DNA of 64,000 bases from Campylobacter sp. RM5004 (GTDB lineage: Bacteria > Campylobacterota > Campylobacteria > Campylobacterales > Campylobacteraceae), in the NCBI RefSeq assembly GCF_022369455.1, contig NZ_CP059599.1, positions 710,409 to 774,408 of the forward strand, written 5' to 3'. The notes beneath the pieces are model-generated. The model was not told where the DNA came from and did not search any database. It saw only the letters and a list, made by a program, of their open reading frames with translations. Positions within the stretch are counted from its first letter, which is position 1; each line of letters begins with the position of its first letter. Below, one piece after another: positions 23,567-32,589 of the stretch. The position numbers and the translations under genes were made by a program.

Positions 23567-24679
23567 ATGTCAGTAGGAAAGTTTGGAACAACAGTTATAA
23601 AGAAAAATAAAGGTGTTCCTTTTATTAAAATTGATAACGCAAGACCGACAGTGCTAATATTAGCGAGCGAAAATGTAGGCATTAATTATTATTTATATGA
23701 TGATTTAATTAATTTAGAGCAAGATCTAGCAGAACTAAAGTTAAAAGATACAGAGTATCTAAACGACTTAAAAGCAGCTAATTTTAACTCACAAATAGCT
23801 ATTATCACATATCACGATGATACATTAAACACTACTCAAAATTGTTTAGATGCTATTGATAAGCTAAATGATTGCGAAAATGCACTTAAAATCCGTGCGT
23901 TTTGGGTTTTATGTGATTTAGATAATGATGATACTTATTTTAAACTTCATCAAAACGCAGTGAAAATGGGCTTTATTTTCTTTCATCAGCTTAGCGAAAA
24001 TACAGAAAGTGCGATTTTAACAAAGACTGAAAACTACCCAGTGCAACAAGCGATAATCTCTTATCAACTAGTTACAAGAATTGGTGGTGGTATTCGCCCA
24101 CTTAAAGCATTTTTATTAGCTAGATATAGCGAATTATTAGCAAGTGAGCCTTACGCTTTTGGTAAATCGCTTTCTAGCAAGTATCTTAAAGGTATCACAG
24201 CAATAAACACAATTGCGACTTATCTTGAAGGTGAAGACACCACAGCTGATAGACTAAGAGCAAACTATATCACGATGGTAGTTAGCGATGATGGCTTTAA
24301 AGTGTGGGGTTGTGAGTGCAAGATACAAAAGCTAGAAGATGATTTCGCTGATATTAGAACAGGCATTGTCATCAACGAATATGCAAGAGAGATTAAAAAA
24401 ATACTTAAGAAAGTAAATGATGAAGATTTAGAGCTATTTAGCACGGTGTTTGCAGGTATAACTGATTTTAACAATAGATTAATTGCAAATAAAGTTATTG
24501 CTTATGCAAAAATCAGCATTGATTTAACTAAAAACACAGAAACGAGTTTAGCAGGATGTGAGATAAGTATAGATTTTGATATACAAGAACGCAATGTCGC
24601 TAAGAAGATTTATAGATTTGTAAACAGAGTTACAGGGCATCTTGGCGTTATTATTGAAAATATCCAAAAGGCTGCGTAA
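23567..24679 (+). CDS. Tail sheath protein (gpFI-like)
   Basis: 370 residues. Contractile sheath family: N-terminal GTTVIKKNKGVPFIKIDNARPTV, central domain, and the C-terminal region ending in CEISIDFDIQERNVAKKIYRF, the usual sheath end. Shorter than most sheath proteins (about 390-480) but without visible gaps. Ribosome site AAAGGAG. The stop overlaps the next ATG by one base. Confidence 0.85.
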   Translation: MSVGKFGTTVIKKNKGVPFIKIDNARPTVLILASENVGINYYLYDDLINLEQDLAELKLKDTEYLNDLKAANFNSQIAIITYHDDTLNTTQNCLDAIDKLNDCENALKIRAFWVLCDLDNDDTYFKLHQNAVKMGFIFFHQLSENTESAILTKTENYPVQQAIISYQLVTRIGGGIRPLKAFLLARYSELLASEPYAFGKSLSSKYLKGITAINTIATYLEGEDTTADRLRANYITMVVSDDGFKVWGCECKIQKLEDDFADIRTGIVINEYAREIKKILKKVNDEDLELFSTVFAGITDFNNRLIANKVIAYAKISIDLTKNTETSLAGCEISIDFDIQERNVAKKIYRFVNRVTGHLGVIIENIQKAA

Positions 24680-25158
24680 TGAAAAAACTAATAGTTCATA
24701 GAGATTTAAGAACCCCACAAGCAACCCTTAGCGTGTGGGATTTAAGAGCAGAAAATAATGAGAGTTTGTTTGAATGTTACGGTTGTGAGCCACCAGGCGA
24801 ACCTACAAATGAAATAAATAACGATAAACCACTTTTGCCTGGTCTATACAATGCAAGTTATTATTATAGTTATAAGTTTAAGCGTGTTTTAGCCAGACTT
24901 TGGAGCGATAATCCTAAAAATTACTTGTCGTGGGATAAGGCAGTGGCAATTCATACAGGCAACACTGACGCAGATACTCATTCTTGCTTACTTCCTGGCA
25001 AGACAAGAAACAATATAGGTGTTTGGCAAAGTAAGATGGCTTTTGATGAGCTAAATACGCATTTGCCTAATCCAAAATGCTATCTTGATAAAAACAATAA
25101 CCCAAAACTTGATTCAAACGGAAAGCCTTTAGTAGCTTTCTTAGTGGAAATTTATTAA
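24679..25158 (+). CDS. DUF5675 protein, possible cell-wall enzyme
   Basis: 159 residues. The motif IHTGNTDADTHSCLLPG (about 94-110) is the hallmark of DUF5675 phage proteins, whose His and Cys arrangement recalls L,D-transpeptidase-like folds. It is placed between sheath and tube genes. As no other muralytic enzyme is visible in the prophage, it may serve lysis or entry; this is inference. Confidence 0.65.
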   Translation: MKKLIVHRDLRTPQATLSVWDLRAENNESLFECYGCEPPGEPTNEINNDKPLLPGLYNASYYYSYKFKRVLARLWSDNPKNYLSWDKAVAIHTGNTDADTHSCLLPGKTRNNIGVWQSKMAFDELNTHLPNPKCYLDKNNNPKLDSNGKPLVAFLVEIY

Positions 25159-25170
25159 AAAGGAGAATAA

Positions 25171-25671
25171 ATGAGAATAGAACCACAAGCTCTAACAGGG
25201 GCAAACCTAACAATGAACGGTATTAAATGTAAAGGTGCTTTAGTAGAAGCAGATTTGCCAGAGCATGAATTTATTACAAAAGAAGTAGCTGCGAGCATTG
25301 GCAGAAAAGAGATGGTTTTACCAACATTAAAACCACAGAATCTAAAAGTAGTTGTTAATGCAGTTGACAATAAGATGTTTGCCCTTGCATTTAACCCAAG
25401 CTTAAAAAGAACGCTAATCGCACTTGAAAATAACCTAAGTGATAACGATAAAAACACTAGTTATAAAGTCGTAGCAAAAGGCAAGATTAAAAAAATCACA
25501 CCATCAAAAATAGCAATGGAAGAAGAAATTAAAGTAGAAATAGAAATGACTTGTTATGCATATCACGAGCTAGTAGATATGAAGCCAGTATTTAGCTATG
25601 ACATAGATAACGAGAGCTTAAAACCTGATGGCGTTACAGACATTTACGCAGAAATTAGAAGTAATATTTAA
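25171..25671 (+). CDS. Tail tube protein (gpFII-like)
   Basis: 166 residues of the P2 FII family. Conserved are an N-terminal region around LTGANLTMNGIKCKGALVEADLP, a middle GRKEMVLPTLKPQ and a C-terminal IEMTCYAYHELVDMKP. Ribosome site AAAGGAG. It forms the inner tube of the contractile tail. Confidence 0.8.
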   Translation: MRIEPQALTGANLTMNGIKCKGALVEADLPEHEFITKEVAASIGRKEMVLPTLKPQNLKVVVNAVDNKMFALAFNPSLKRTLIALENNLSDNDKNTSYKVVAKGKIKKITPSKIAMEEEIKVEIEMTCYAYHELVDMKPVFSYDIDNESLKPDGVTDIYAEIRSNI

Positions 25672-25682
25672 AAGGAGAAAAG

Positions 25683-25979
25683 ATGGATTTTAGTACTTTA
25701 TTTAAGAGCAAAGAAATTGTTAGAGGTGAGTTTAAAATAACTTTAAAAGAGCTTTCAGTTCAGAAAATGAGAGCTGTTGAAATTGAAATGAAAAAAGATA
25801 AACACAAGGGCTTAGCTTTAGGTTTATATTACGCCAGTGATGAACTTATTACAGAAGAAGATTATAACGCAATGCCTTCATCGTTGCAGATGGAGTTATT
25901 AGATGCTTACAATACATTAAATGTTCCCGAAGGTGTATTAGAAAAAATCGCAAAAAACTCGCTAGGTCCTATTGTGTAA
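25683..25979 (+). CDS. Tail assembly chaperone E
   Basis: 98 residues in the position of P2 gene E, between tube and tape measure. The product should coat the tape measure during tail assembly. A slip site near its end (25952-25958) with a stem-loop allows -1 frameshifting to make a longer E+E' form, as in P2 and most long-tailed phages. Residues 1-92 are shared by both forms. Confidence 0.75.
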   Translation: MDFSTLFKSKEIVRGEFKITLKELSVQKMRAVEIEMKKDKHKGLALGLYYASDELITEEDYNAMPSSLQMELLDAYNTLNVPEGVLEKIAKNSLGPIV

Positions 25980-25990
25980 TCAGTAGGACC
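25952..25990 (+). promoter_or_regulatory. Programmed -1 frameshift signal
   Basis: A AAA AAC heptamer (25952-25958) in the correct zero frame (gcA AAA AAC), a 6-base spacer, then a perfect 7-bp stem GGTCCTA (25965-25971) / TAGGACC (25984-25990) with a 12-base loop. All three elements of a standard -1 signal are present at the gene where phages conserve it. Confidence 0.85.
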
Positions 25991-26086
25991 TTCAACACTT
26001 CGCTAAAAGATTGTGAAAAAATGACTTTTAGCGAAATCAAGTTTTATATGAGTGAAGCTGTAAAAATAATAAAAAAGGGTGGCTAG
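25959..26086 (+). CDS. E' extension reached by -1 frameshift
   Basis: After the slip, the -1 frame runs 42 codons (begins LARSYCVIS, ends MTFSEIKFYMSEAVKIIKKG) to TAG at 26084-26086, one base into the GTG of the tape measure. The C-terminal helix is of the kind that contacts the tape measure in E' proteins. It has no separate strong start. Confidence 0.75.
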
Positions 26087-28365
26087 TGGCAAAATAAAAA
26101 GTTTTAGAATTTGGTGTAGGAATTGATGCGTGGAGTAAAGCGTTTGATCGCATAAGCAAAGAAAGCGAAACGCTAGGCACTAAATATAATAACCTTATTT
26201 TAGATGGCTACGAACAATACAAAAGAGCTCAAGAAGAACTAGCTACAAAAATCTCACAAAGTGCTGATTTAGATATTAGTAAAGCTCAAAATAAGATAAA
26301 AGAGCTAGGAGATAGTTTAAAACTAGCACTAAAGCAAAAACTAGTGGTTGATACTAAAGAAGCGTTTGACAATATAGTTAGCAATGGCACTAAAGCTTTT
26401 GCAGGATTTTATACTCTTAAAAATACATTTGGAAAATATGTAAGTGCTGCTGCAAGTTTTGAAGAAGGCATTAATAGTATTAAAAATCCACTTGCGTTAA
26501 GTGAAGAACAAAAAAAAGCTTATGAAAATGCTATTAAAAATCTAGCAAGAACGACGCCAACTGCTACAAGCGAACTAATAGCAATGAGTGGAGCACTCAT
26601 TCAAAATGGCGTAAGTGCTAGTAGTCTAAATGAAATGACAACTCTGACTAATAAGGTTGCAATCGGATTTGGATTAGATAGCACAAAAGCAGCAGAACTA
26701 ACAGGCAAACTTCATCAAATGTGGTTAAAAGCTGATGAGATAAATCTACTTGCAGGTCAAATTCATAATCTTGGCGAGAGTTTGCAAACCAACCCACAAG
26801 CCATATTAAATGTAGTGGATAAATTAGGTGAAAGTGGTAAGCAAATCGGATTTAGCTTAGAACAAACCGCTGCACTTAGTGGAGCGTTAAATAGTTTAGG
26901 TGTAGGTGCAAATGAAAGCGAAAAAGCAATAGAAAAGCTTTATGAAAGCTTTGCAAAAGGCGATAATAATGCGTTTTTGCAAATGGGAATAGACCCACAA
27001 GACTTTGCTAACGCACTTAAGCAAAATACAGATGTTACGCTTCAAGCTTTTATGAAAATGATAAGCAAATATGACAGCCACACACAAAAACAACTTTTAA
27101 CAAGCTTGGTGGGTGCTAAAGAAAGCACGGCGTTATTAAAACTAGCTCACAATATGGATATTTACACCAAAGCTAAAAAGAAAATGAATGATGCGAACGC
27201 CAAATCTAAGCTTGATGGCGAAGTTGCAGCAGTACAACAAGGCTTTAATAATCAGCTTAAAGTTTTTAATAATAGTGTTACGGATTTATGGCAAAACATA
27301 GGAAACGCACTTTTGCCAACTGTTAGCACGCTTTTAGATTATCTTACAAGTGGCATTCAGCTTGTAAGTGATTTTACGGCAAATCATCAAACGCTAACTC
27401 AAGTAATCGTTGGTGGTGTTAGTGCTTTAGTAGCTTATAAGAGTGCTTTATTTGCCCTTGAAAGCGGGAAAAATATCTTTAAATTAATAGGCTTACCAAT
27501 TACAGCTTTAAATGAGCGTATAAAACTTAGCGCTTTTTTGGCTCGTGGCACGGGAACAGCTATGCAAACAAGCTCAAAGCTTAGTATAAGTTCTATTTGG
27601 GCTGTATCAAGGGCTTTAACTTTAGCTTGCGCTAGTAACCCCATCGGCTTAATCATTACTGCTATTGTTGGAATTGGTTTTGCAGTGTGGAAAAATTGGG
27701 ATATTATAAAATCCTTTTTTAGTGGTGTTTATGATGGTTTTATGAGTGCATTTGCTCCGATTACTGAAAGCTTGACCCCTACATTTAACACAATAGGTAA
27801 TGTTATTAGCTGGGTGTGGGATAAGATAAAAGCATTTTTTAGCTTTTTTACTACACAAACAGAGTATTCAAGCGAACAGCTAGAGAATGCAAGAAGCACA
27901 GGTGAGCGTTTCGGACAAGGACTAGCTAAAGCATTTGAGATAGTTATGATGCCAGTGCGTGGACTAATTTATCTTATGCAAGAGCTTATTTCTTGGATTA
28001 CAAAAGCCTACGATTACACGGTAGGACTAATTGATAAAGCTAGTGAGATTAAAAGCAAAATAGGAGATAGTATAGGCGACGCATGGGATAACACCAAAAA
28101 AGCTTTCAGTACAGGCTTTGGCTTGTGGGGAGATGATGAGCCAAAGGTAGAACAAAAAGCAATCAAAAACACGCAAGTAAATGAGCTAATAAAACTAAAC
28201 GTAGAGTATGATAAAGCTAAGCAAGAGCAAGTAATAAACAATCAAAATAAGCAAAAAAGCATAACTGACAATAAGCAAATAAATATTTATGTAGACAATC
28301 AGCAATCAGCACAAGAAATAGCAACGATAGTACAAGCTCAAGATTATAGCTTTGCTGATATGTAG
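26086..28365 (+). pseudogene. Tail tape measure protein with stop at codon 4
   Basis: GTG 26086 with AGGGTGG upstream starts a frame of 760 codons, but codon 4 is TAA (26095-26097) where a Lys codon would fit. The rest is open to 28365. The next in-frame start is GTG 26344, without ribosome site. The protein has an N-terminal coiled coil, a TP901-like core (TTPTATSELIAMSGALIQNG), hydrophobic segments at about 500-560, and a Gln-rich end. It would set tail length. The stop probably abolishes it. Confidence 0.7.
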
Positions 28366-28373
28366 GAGTAAAA

Positions 28374-28760
28374 ATGGTAATTTTAATTGATAATATAGAG
28401 CTTTATATTAAGGATGGAATTGATGGCATAAAAAGGACCTTAACTCCTAAGATAAATAAAATAGAAGGTATAGGTAATACTTTTTATCAATGCGTAGGTG
28501 GATATACTGAAGAAATAAGTTTTAATGCTTATTTAGTAGAAGATAGGCTAGATATTTTAAATAAACTTGATGAGATTGTTAAAGCTAAAACTCCAGTAGA
28601 TTTCATCTGCTTTGATGATTTTTTAGATTGCAAGATACTCATCACTAGCAAGACAGATAGCCCTGAGCTTTTTACTCGTGGTGCAGAGCCAAAAAGTAGC
28701 GTTTACCATGCAAAAAGCGTAAAGATAACAGGATATTTAATAGGTAAGGATAGCGAATGA
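28374..28760 (+). CDS. Tail protein U (P2 gpU-like)
   Basis: 128 residues: an N-terminal strand pattern (VILIDNIELYIKDGI) and a later ITSKTDSPELFTRGAEPKS segment, in the gene order tape measure-U of P2. Probably part of the tail terminus or baseplate. Its stop overlaps the next ATG by 4 bases. Confidence 0.6.
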   Translation: MVILIDNIELYIKDGIDGIKRTLTPKINKIEGIGNTFYQCVGGYTEEISFNAYLVEDRLDILNKLDEIVKAKTPVDFICFDDFLDCKILITSKTDSPELFTRGAEPKSSVYHAKSVKITGYLIGKDSE

Positions 28761-29281
28761 TTACAGGGATTACAAATATAAAAGACATAGAAAAACAAGC
28801 AAACAAAGAGATAAAGAACGCACTGAATAGAACTATTACAAAAGTAAGAAAAGATGCTGTAAATAATATGGTGAAAAAAACAGGCATAGACAAAAAGATT
28901 TTAAACAAATCAAGCGTTATGAAAACATACAGAGCAAAACCAAACGAGCTAAAGATAAAAATTAGTGCGACAGCAAGAGCTAAAATTAGTATTGATGACT
29001 TGAAAGGTAATAAAACAGAATATATTGACAAAAAGCTAGGAGTAAAGAAAATTGATATAAATGAAAAGTTAGGAGTTAAAGTAATTACAATTGACAGAGA
29101 AGGAGTGTTGCCTTACGACCCAATAGCGATCAAAAAAGCTCCTGATTTTTTTGGTAGGACAAAAAAAGGCAAAGATAAATACCTAAAAAAATCAAAGAAA
29201 ACTATCAAAGAATACATCAATGACGAGATTGACATAGATGAAGTTGATGAGATTTTTACACAAGAATTAAATAAAAGTTAG
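28757..29281 (+). CDS. Minor tail protein Z-like
   Basis: 174 residues, very basic. The start (EIKNALNRTITKVRKDAVNNM) and the later FFGRTKKGKDKYLKKSKKT resemble the lambda gpZ/GPZ minor tail family, which helps complete tails. It is the last gene of the second late operon; the prophage boundary follows. Confidence 0.55.
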   Translation: MITGITNIKDIEKQANKEIKNALNRTITKVRKDAVNNMVKKTGIDKKILNKSSVMKTYRAKPNELKIKISATARAKISIDDLKGNKTEYIDKKLGVKKIDINEKLGVKVITIDREGVLPYDPIAIKKAPDFFGRTKKGKDKYLKKSKKTIKEYINDEIDIDEVDEIFTQELNKS

Positions 29282-29285
29282 AATT

Positions 29286-29330
29286 AAAAAAAAAAAAAAT
29301 AGTAAAATGCCCCTAAAATAGCCCCTAAGA
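29286..29330. other. Probable right end of the prophage
   Basis: A run of 14 A (29286-29299) directly after the last phage gene is followed by the direct repeat GCCCCTAA-aata-GCCCCTAA (29309-29328). Short GC-rich direct repeats of this type are used as integrase arm sites. Beyond it only host-like genes and the host repeat family occur. The other end is not in the window, so the attachment core cannot be defined. Confidence 0.4.
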
Positions 29331-29429
29331 TTTTTAAACTATTATTTTATGGATATTTTCAAATCTCCACAATTCCACCATTCATTATGAAAATCATATT
29401 ATTTTATAGAATCTGTAATAAAAAAATAT

Positions 29430-29457
29430 TTCCTAATTCAAGAATTTGAATTAGGAA
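29430..29457. repeat. Dispersed repeat, inverted pair (locus 1)
   Basis: TTCCTAATTCAA (29430-29441) and TTGAATTAGGAA (29446-29457), the A-to-T variant of the AGAATTTGAAATAGGAATT family, form a 12-bp stem just after the stop of the leftward gene at 29464. Probably also its terminator. Confidence 0.75.
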
Positions 29458-29463
29458 TTAAGA

Positions 29464-29655
29464 TTAATCTAAATCTTTTATTAGTTCATCATCGCTTTTT
29501 ACAACTATTCCTGAGCCGTGAATTACACTAGGAATACAACTTGTGCAAATATCAATAGGTTTTAGATTTTTATGCGCTCTAATAAATACAGCGTTTTCAT
29601 CTTCACTCGCTCTTAAGGCACATACATTACAAATCATATCTTCATTTAAAATCAT
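29464..29655 (-). CDS. Small zinc-ribbon-like protein, 63 aa
   Basis: CNVC near residue 9 and CTSC near residue 37 would form a four-Cys zinc site. The rest is short and acidic (VVKSDDELIKDLD). A ribosome site (AAGGAG) precedes it. First host-side gene after the prophage, with its own hairpin terminator. Function unknown. Confidence 0.6.
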   Translation of the reverse strand: MILNEDMICNVCALRASEDENAVFIRAHKNLKPIDICTSCIPSVIHGSGIVVKSDDELIKDLD

Positions 29656-29708
29656 TTATTCTCCTTAAAAAAATATGATATATTTTACTAAAAAATAGAA
29701 TATAAGGC

Positions 29709-30428
29709 TTATTTATAATCAATTAACATACTTTTTACAAGCAATTCTTTTTGATACATTAAATGGGTTAAAAAAATCACAATAAATACAGGTAAGAAAA
29801 ATCCTATCCAAGGTATATTACAAATCAAATAAAACAAGAAAACCCACATAATATAATGAAATTTTAATGGGTTAAATTTTAAAAAATCATTTTTATTTAA
29901 TACACAGCTAGCAACATCAATCATTAATAAATTAAAAAATAAATAAAACATTAAAAAGAATAAAAATATGCTAGAAAATATGTTAATTATTGGGATAAGA
30001 TAAGAAATTAAAACACAAAATAATAAAAAACCAAATTTCATAAATAATTTAAATATCATCCAACAAGTATAGCTAAAGCTAACTTCATCTAGTTTGTTGT
30101 AATTGTAATGCTTTAAATTAATTGCTTTTACTATTAATGGTGTTAAAAATGAAATAATTATTAGGGCAAAAATTATGGATAAATTAACTGATAAATAAGC
30201 ACCAAATACATTTCCTAATATAAATATTAGTATTTGCAAAGCGTGTAGAATATATATTCCAAGAAAAAAACTAAAAGCTTCTTCGTTAAAATCTATACTA
30301 GTTATGTAATTTATAAAAAACTTAAATATTATGATAAATATTAATGAGCTTACTATTAAAGGCACAAAAGAAAATGCTAAAAATCTAAATGTAAAAAAGT
30401 CTTTTATTGCTAAAATAAGATTATTCAT
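29709..30428 (-). CDS. EI24-family inner-membrane protein
   Basis: 239 residues with five to six hydrophobic segments and the typical FFTFRFLAFSFVPLIVSSLIF start. EI24/CysZ-like proteins are polytopic inner-membrane proteins; CysZ takes up sulfate, but the epsilonproteobacterial members are uncharacterised. Its start overlaps the end of the substrate-binding protein gene by 8 bases, so the two share an mRNA. Confidence 0.7.
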   Translation of the reverse strand: MNNLILAIKDFFTFRFLAFSFVPLIVSSLIFIIIFKFFINYITSIDFNEEAFSFFLGIYILHALQILIFILGNVFGAYLSVNLSIIFALIIISFLTPLIVKAINLKHYNYNKLDEVSFSYTCWMIFKLFMKFGFLLFCVLISYLIPIINIFSSIFLFFLMFYLFFNLLMIDVASCVLNKNDFLKFNPLKFHYIMWVFLFYLICNIPWIGFFLPVFIVIFLTHLMYQKELLVKSMLIDYK

Positions 30429-31845
30429 ATTTATACCAATTTATAACTTGAGATAATAACCCACTTCCATTAAATCCTACAAGCATATCATCGATACCAA
30501 AAACATTTTTTGAGTAGGCTAAATAATAGTTATAATCAACTAAAAATATATAAGGTTGATTAAACTTAATTTGCTCTTGAAATTCTTTATAATAATTTTC
30601 TTGAAATTCATTTATAGTAGTTTTTGTTTGAGTTTTATCTTTTTTGTTAGAATTTAATATTTTAATAAAGTTTATATTGTGATTATATTCTATGTCTATT
30701 ATTTTGCTTGCTTCGTATTCATCATTACTGCTTGGTAAAATAGTGGTTAAAATACCAAAATCTTTTAGCTGAGTTGCAATATTTTCTGCTATGTTAAAAT
30801 ATTCTTTATTATCTACAAAAATTTCTAATTTTAAAGGAATATCAAGCTTTTTAAAATAATTAACATTGTTTTCTTTATTAATATTTAAATCAATGCTTTT
30901 TCTTTCTTTGAAATATCCTAATTCGTTTAAAAGTTTTCTTGCTTCTTCTTTATTGCAATTGTTTGCATATTTGCTAATTATGAGATTTGGAAACTGATTT
31001 GAAATTTGTTTTGAGCATATTGCTAGAGATATTGCATAGCGTAATTTTCTATTATAAATAATTTTATTATTTAGATTTAATGCTATTGAATGAGTTGATT
31101 TTAATACCTTATATTCTATATCTTCATCAATATTTTTAAGATTTTTATAATTAATAAGACCTACATCAACTATGTTATTATTTAAAGCGTTTTTAATTTG
31201 CACATCATTTTGATATATTTTAAGAACCACTCCATCGTTATTTGGTTTTAATATAGCATTTTGATTTTTTATTAATACTATTTGTTCGTTACTATATTGC
31301 TTTAAGTGATAAGTACCAAGACCTATTGCATCAGTATTAAACCAACTTAAACCATATTTAATCAAGGCATTTTTAGACATTATGCCTAAAGTAAGATTAT
31401 TTAAAAAATCATTATCTGGACTTTTTAAAACAAATTCTATTGTGTATTTATCTATGATATCAATATCTAAAATATTATTATAAAATTGTTCGTAAGAAGA
31501 ATTGTATAATTTATTTTTGATAGTATCATAGGTTATTTTTACATCTTCGGCGCTGAATTCTCCATAATTTACATTATTTTTTATAAAATATAAGCCTTTT
31601 TGAAGTTTAAATTCATATTTTAATTTATCATTACTAACCTTATAAGAAGTTATTAATACAGGGACTAATTCTTGATTATTGTTTTTATAAAATAGTCCAG
31701 AATATAATAATTTCACGACATCATTGTTTGGATTATATATAGGGTTTATGTTTGTAGGAGGATTTTTGATTGCTACTTTTATTAAATCAGCTAATAGATT
31801 GTTTGAAATAAAAACTAAAAGAAAAATTAAAACTTTTTTCATCAA
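30421..31845 (-). CDS. Family 5 periplasmic substrate-binding protein
   Basis: 474 residues: signal peptide (KKVLIFLLVFISNNLLA), then the SBP_bac_5 fold: VAIKNPPTNINPIYNPNND, LVPVLITSYKVSNDKLKYEFKL, and the GEFSAEDVKITYDTI segment typical of peptide/nickel binding proteins. No permease or ATPase gene is adjacent, so it is an orphan component. Substrate unknown. Upstream a short AT-rich spacer separates it from fldA. Confidence 0.75.
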   Translation of the reverse strand: MMKKVLIFLLVFISNNLLADLIKVAIKNPPTNINPIYNPNNDVVKLLYSGLFYKNNNQELVPVLITSYKVSNDKLKYEFKLQKGLYFIKNNVNYGEFSAEDVKITYDTIKNKLYNSSYEQFYNNILDIDIIDKYTIEFVLKSPDNDFLNNLTLGIMSKNALIKYGLSWFNTDAIGLGTYHLKQYSNEQIVLIKNQNAILKPNNDGVVLKIYQNDVQIKNALNNNIVDVGLINYKNLKNIDEDIEYKVLKSTHSIALNLNNKIIYNRKLRYAISLAICSKQISNQFPNLIISKYANNCNKEEARKLLNELGYFKERKSIDLNINKENNVNYFKKLDIPLKLEIFVDNKEYFNIAENIATQLKDFGILTTILPSSNDEYEASKIIDIEYNHNINFIKILNSNKKDKTQTKTTINEFQENYYKEFQEQIKFNQPYIFLVDYNYYLAYSKNVFGIDDMLVGFNGSGLLSQVINWYKYE

Positions 31846-31883
31846 AAACCTTAAAATAGCAAGATAAACTTGCTATTTTATAA

Positions 31884-32369
31884 TTAGAAATTAGCCTTAA
31901 TTTGTGCTACCCAATTTGCAATTCTTTCATCAGTTAAATCTTCTTGATTGTCATTATCTAATGCAAGACCTACAAATTTGCCATCAACTACTGCTTCTGA
32001 ATCTTCAAAATCATAACCATCAGTTGAAACCGAACCAACTAGATTTGCACCAGCTTCTTTTAAAGCCGCAGCTAATTTACCCATACCACCGCAGAATGTA
32101 TCTGAGTAGCTTGAGCTATCGCCCATACCAAATACAGCTACAGTTTTACCAGCTAAGTTTAATCCACTAAAATCAAAGCTTTCCCAATCATCTTGTAAAT
32201 CACCGCTTCCCCAAGTTGAAGTTCCGCATACTAATTTATCAAAACTATTTAGTTTATCAGCATCAACATCAGCAATGTTTAATAATTCTGCTCCTAAAGC
32301 TTCAGCGATTTTTTCTGCTGCACCTTCTGTATTTCCCATAGCACTTCCGAAAACTACTGCTACTGACAT
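31884..32369 (-). CDS. fldA: Flavodoxin
   Basis: 161 residues, long-chain flavodoxin. The FMN phosphate loop is GSAMGNTEGAA (about 8-18); the 60s loop STWGSGDLQDDW and the GMGDSSSYSDTFCGGM loop (about 98-113) flank the isoalloxazine. It is the electron carrier for the pyruvate:flavodoxin oxidoreductase found at 59.5 kb and is essential in Campylobacter and Helicobacter. Monocistronic, ribosome site AAGGAG. Confidence 0.95.
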   Translation of the reverse strand: MSVAVVFGSAMGNTEGAAEKIAEALGAELLNIADVDADKLNSFDKLVCGTSTWGSGDLQDDWESFDFSGLNLAGKTVAVFGMGDSSSYSDTFCGGMGKLAAALKEAGANLVGSVSTDGYDFEDSEAVVDGKFVGLALDNDNQEDLTDERIANWVAQIKANF

Positions 32370-32589
32370 ATTTTCTCCTTAATTTGATTTGCGAAGCTAA
32401 TTTTACCATTTGAAATTATTGTTAATCATTAACCGAATACATTTGCATAAAAACAAATATTATTTTTGAATTAATTAAACTTAAAAAATATTAAAAAATT
32501 TTTTTTATTTTTAAATTTTAATTATTAACTAAATATATTTCTTAATTAATTAAAATTATTAACTACTATTATTTTTATTAGGAGGTTTT

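Noticed and set aside
29351-29385. Possible tRNA 3' end (TTTTCAAATC...CCACCA) as attachment site
   Set aside because: The T-arm stem does not pair properly and the loop length is off; no tRNA body lies on either side. Kept only as part of the boundary note.
31904-32170. 88-codon plus-strand frame opposite fldA
   Set aside because: Leu/His/Gln-rich composition of an antisense shadow over a clear flavodoxin gene; no ribosome site.
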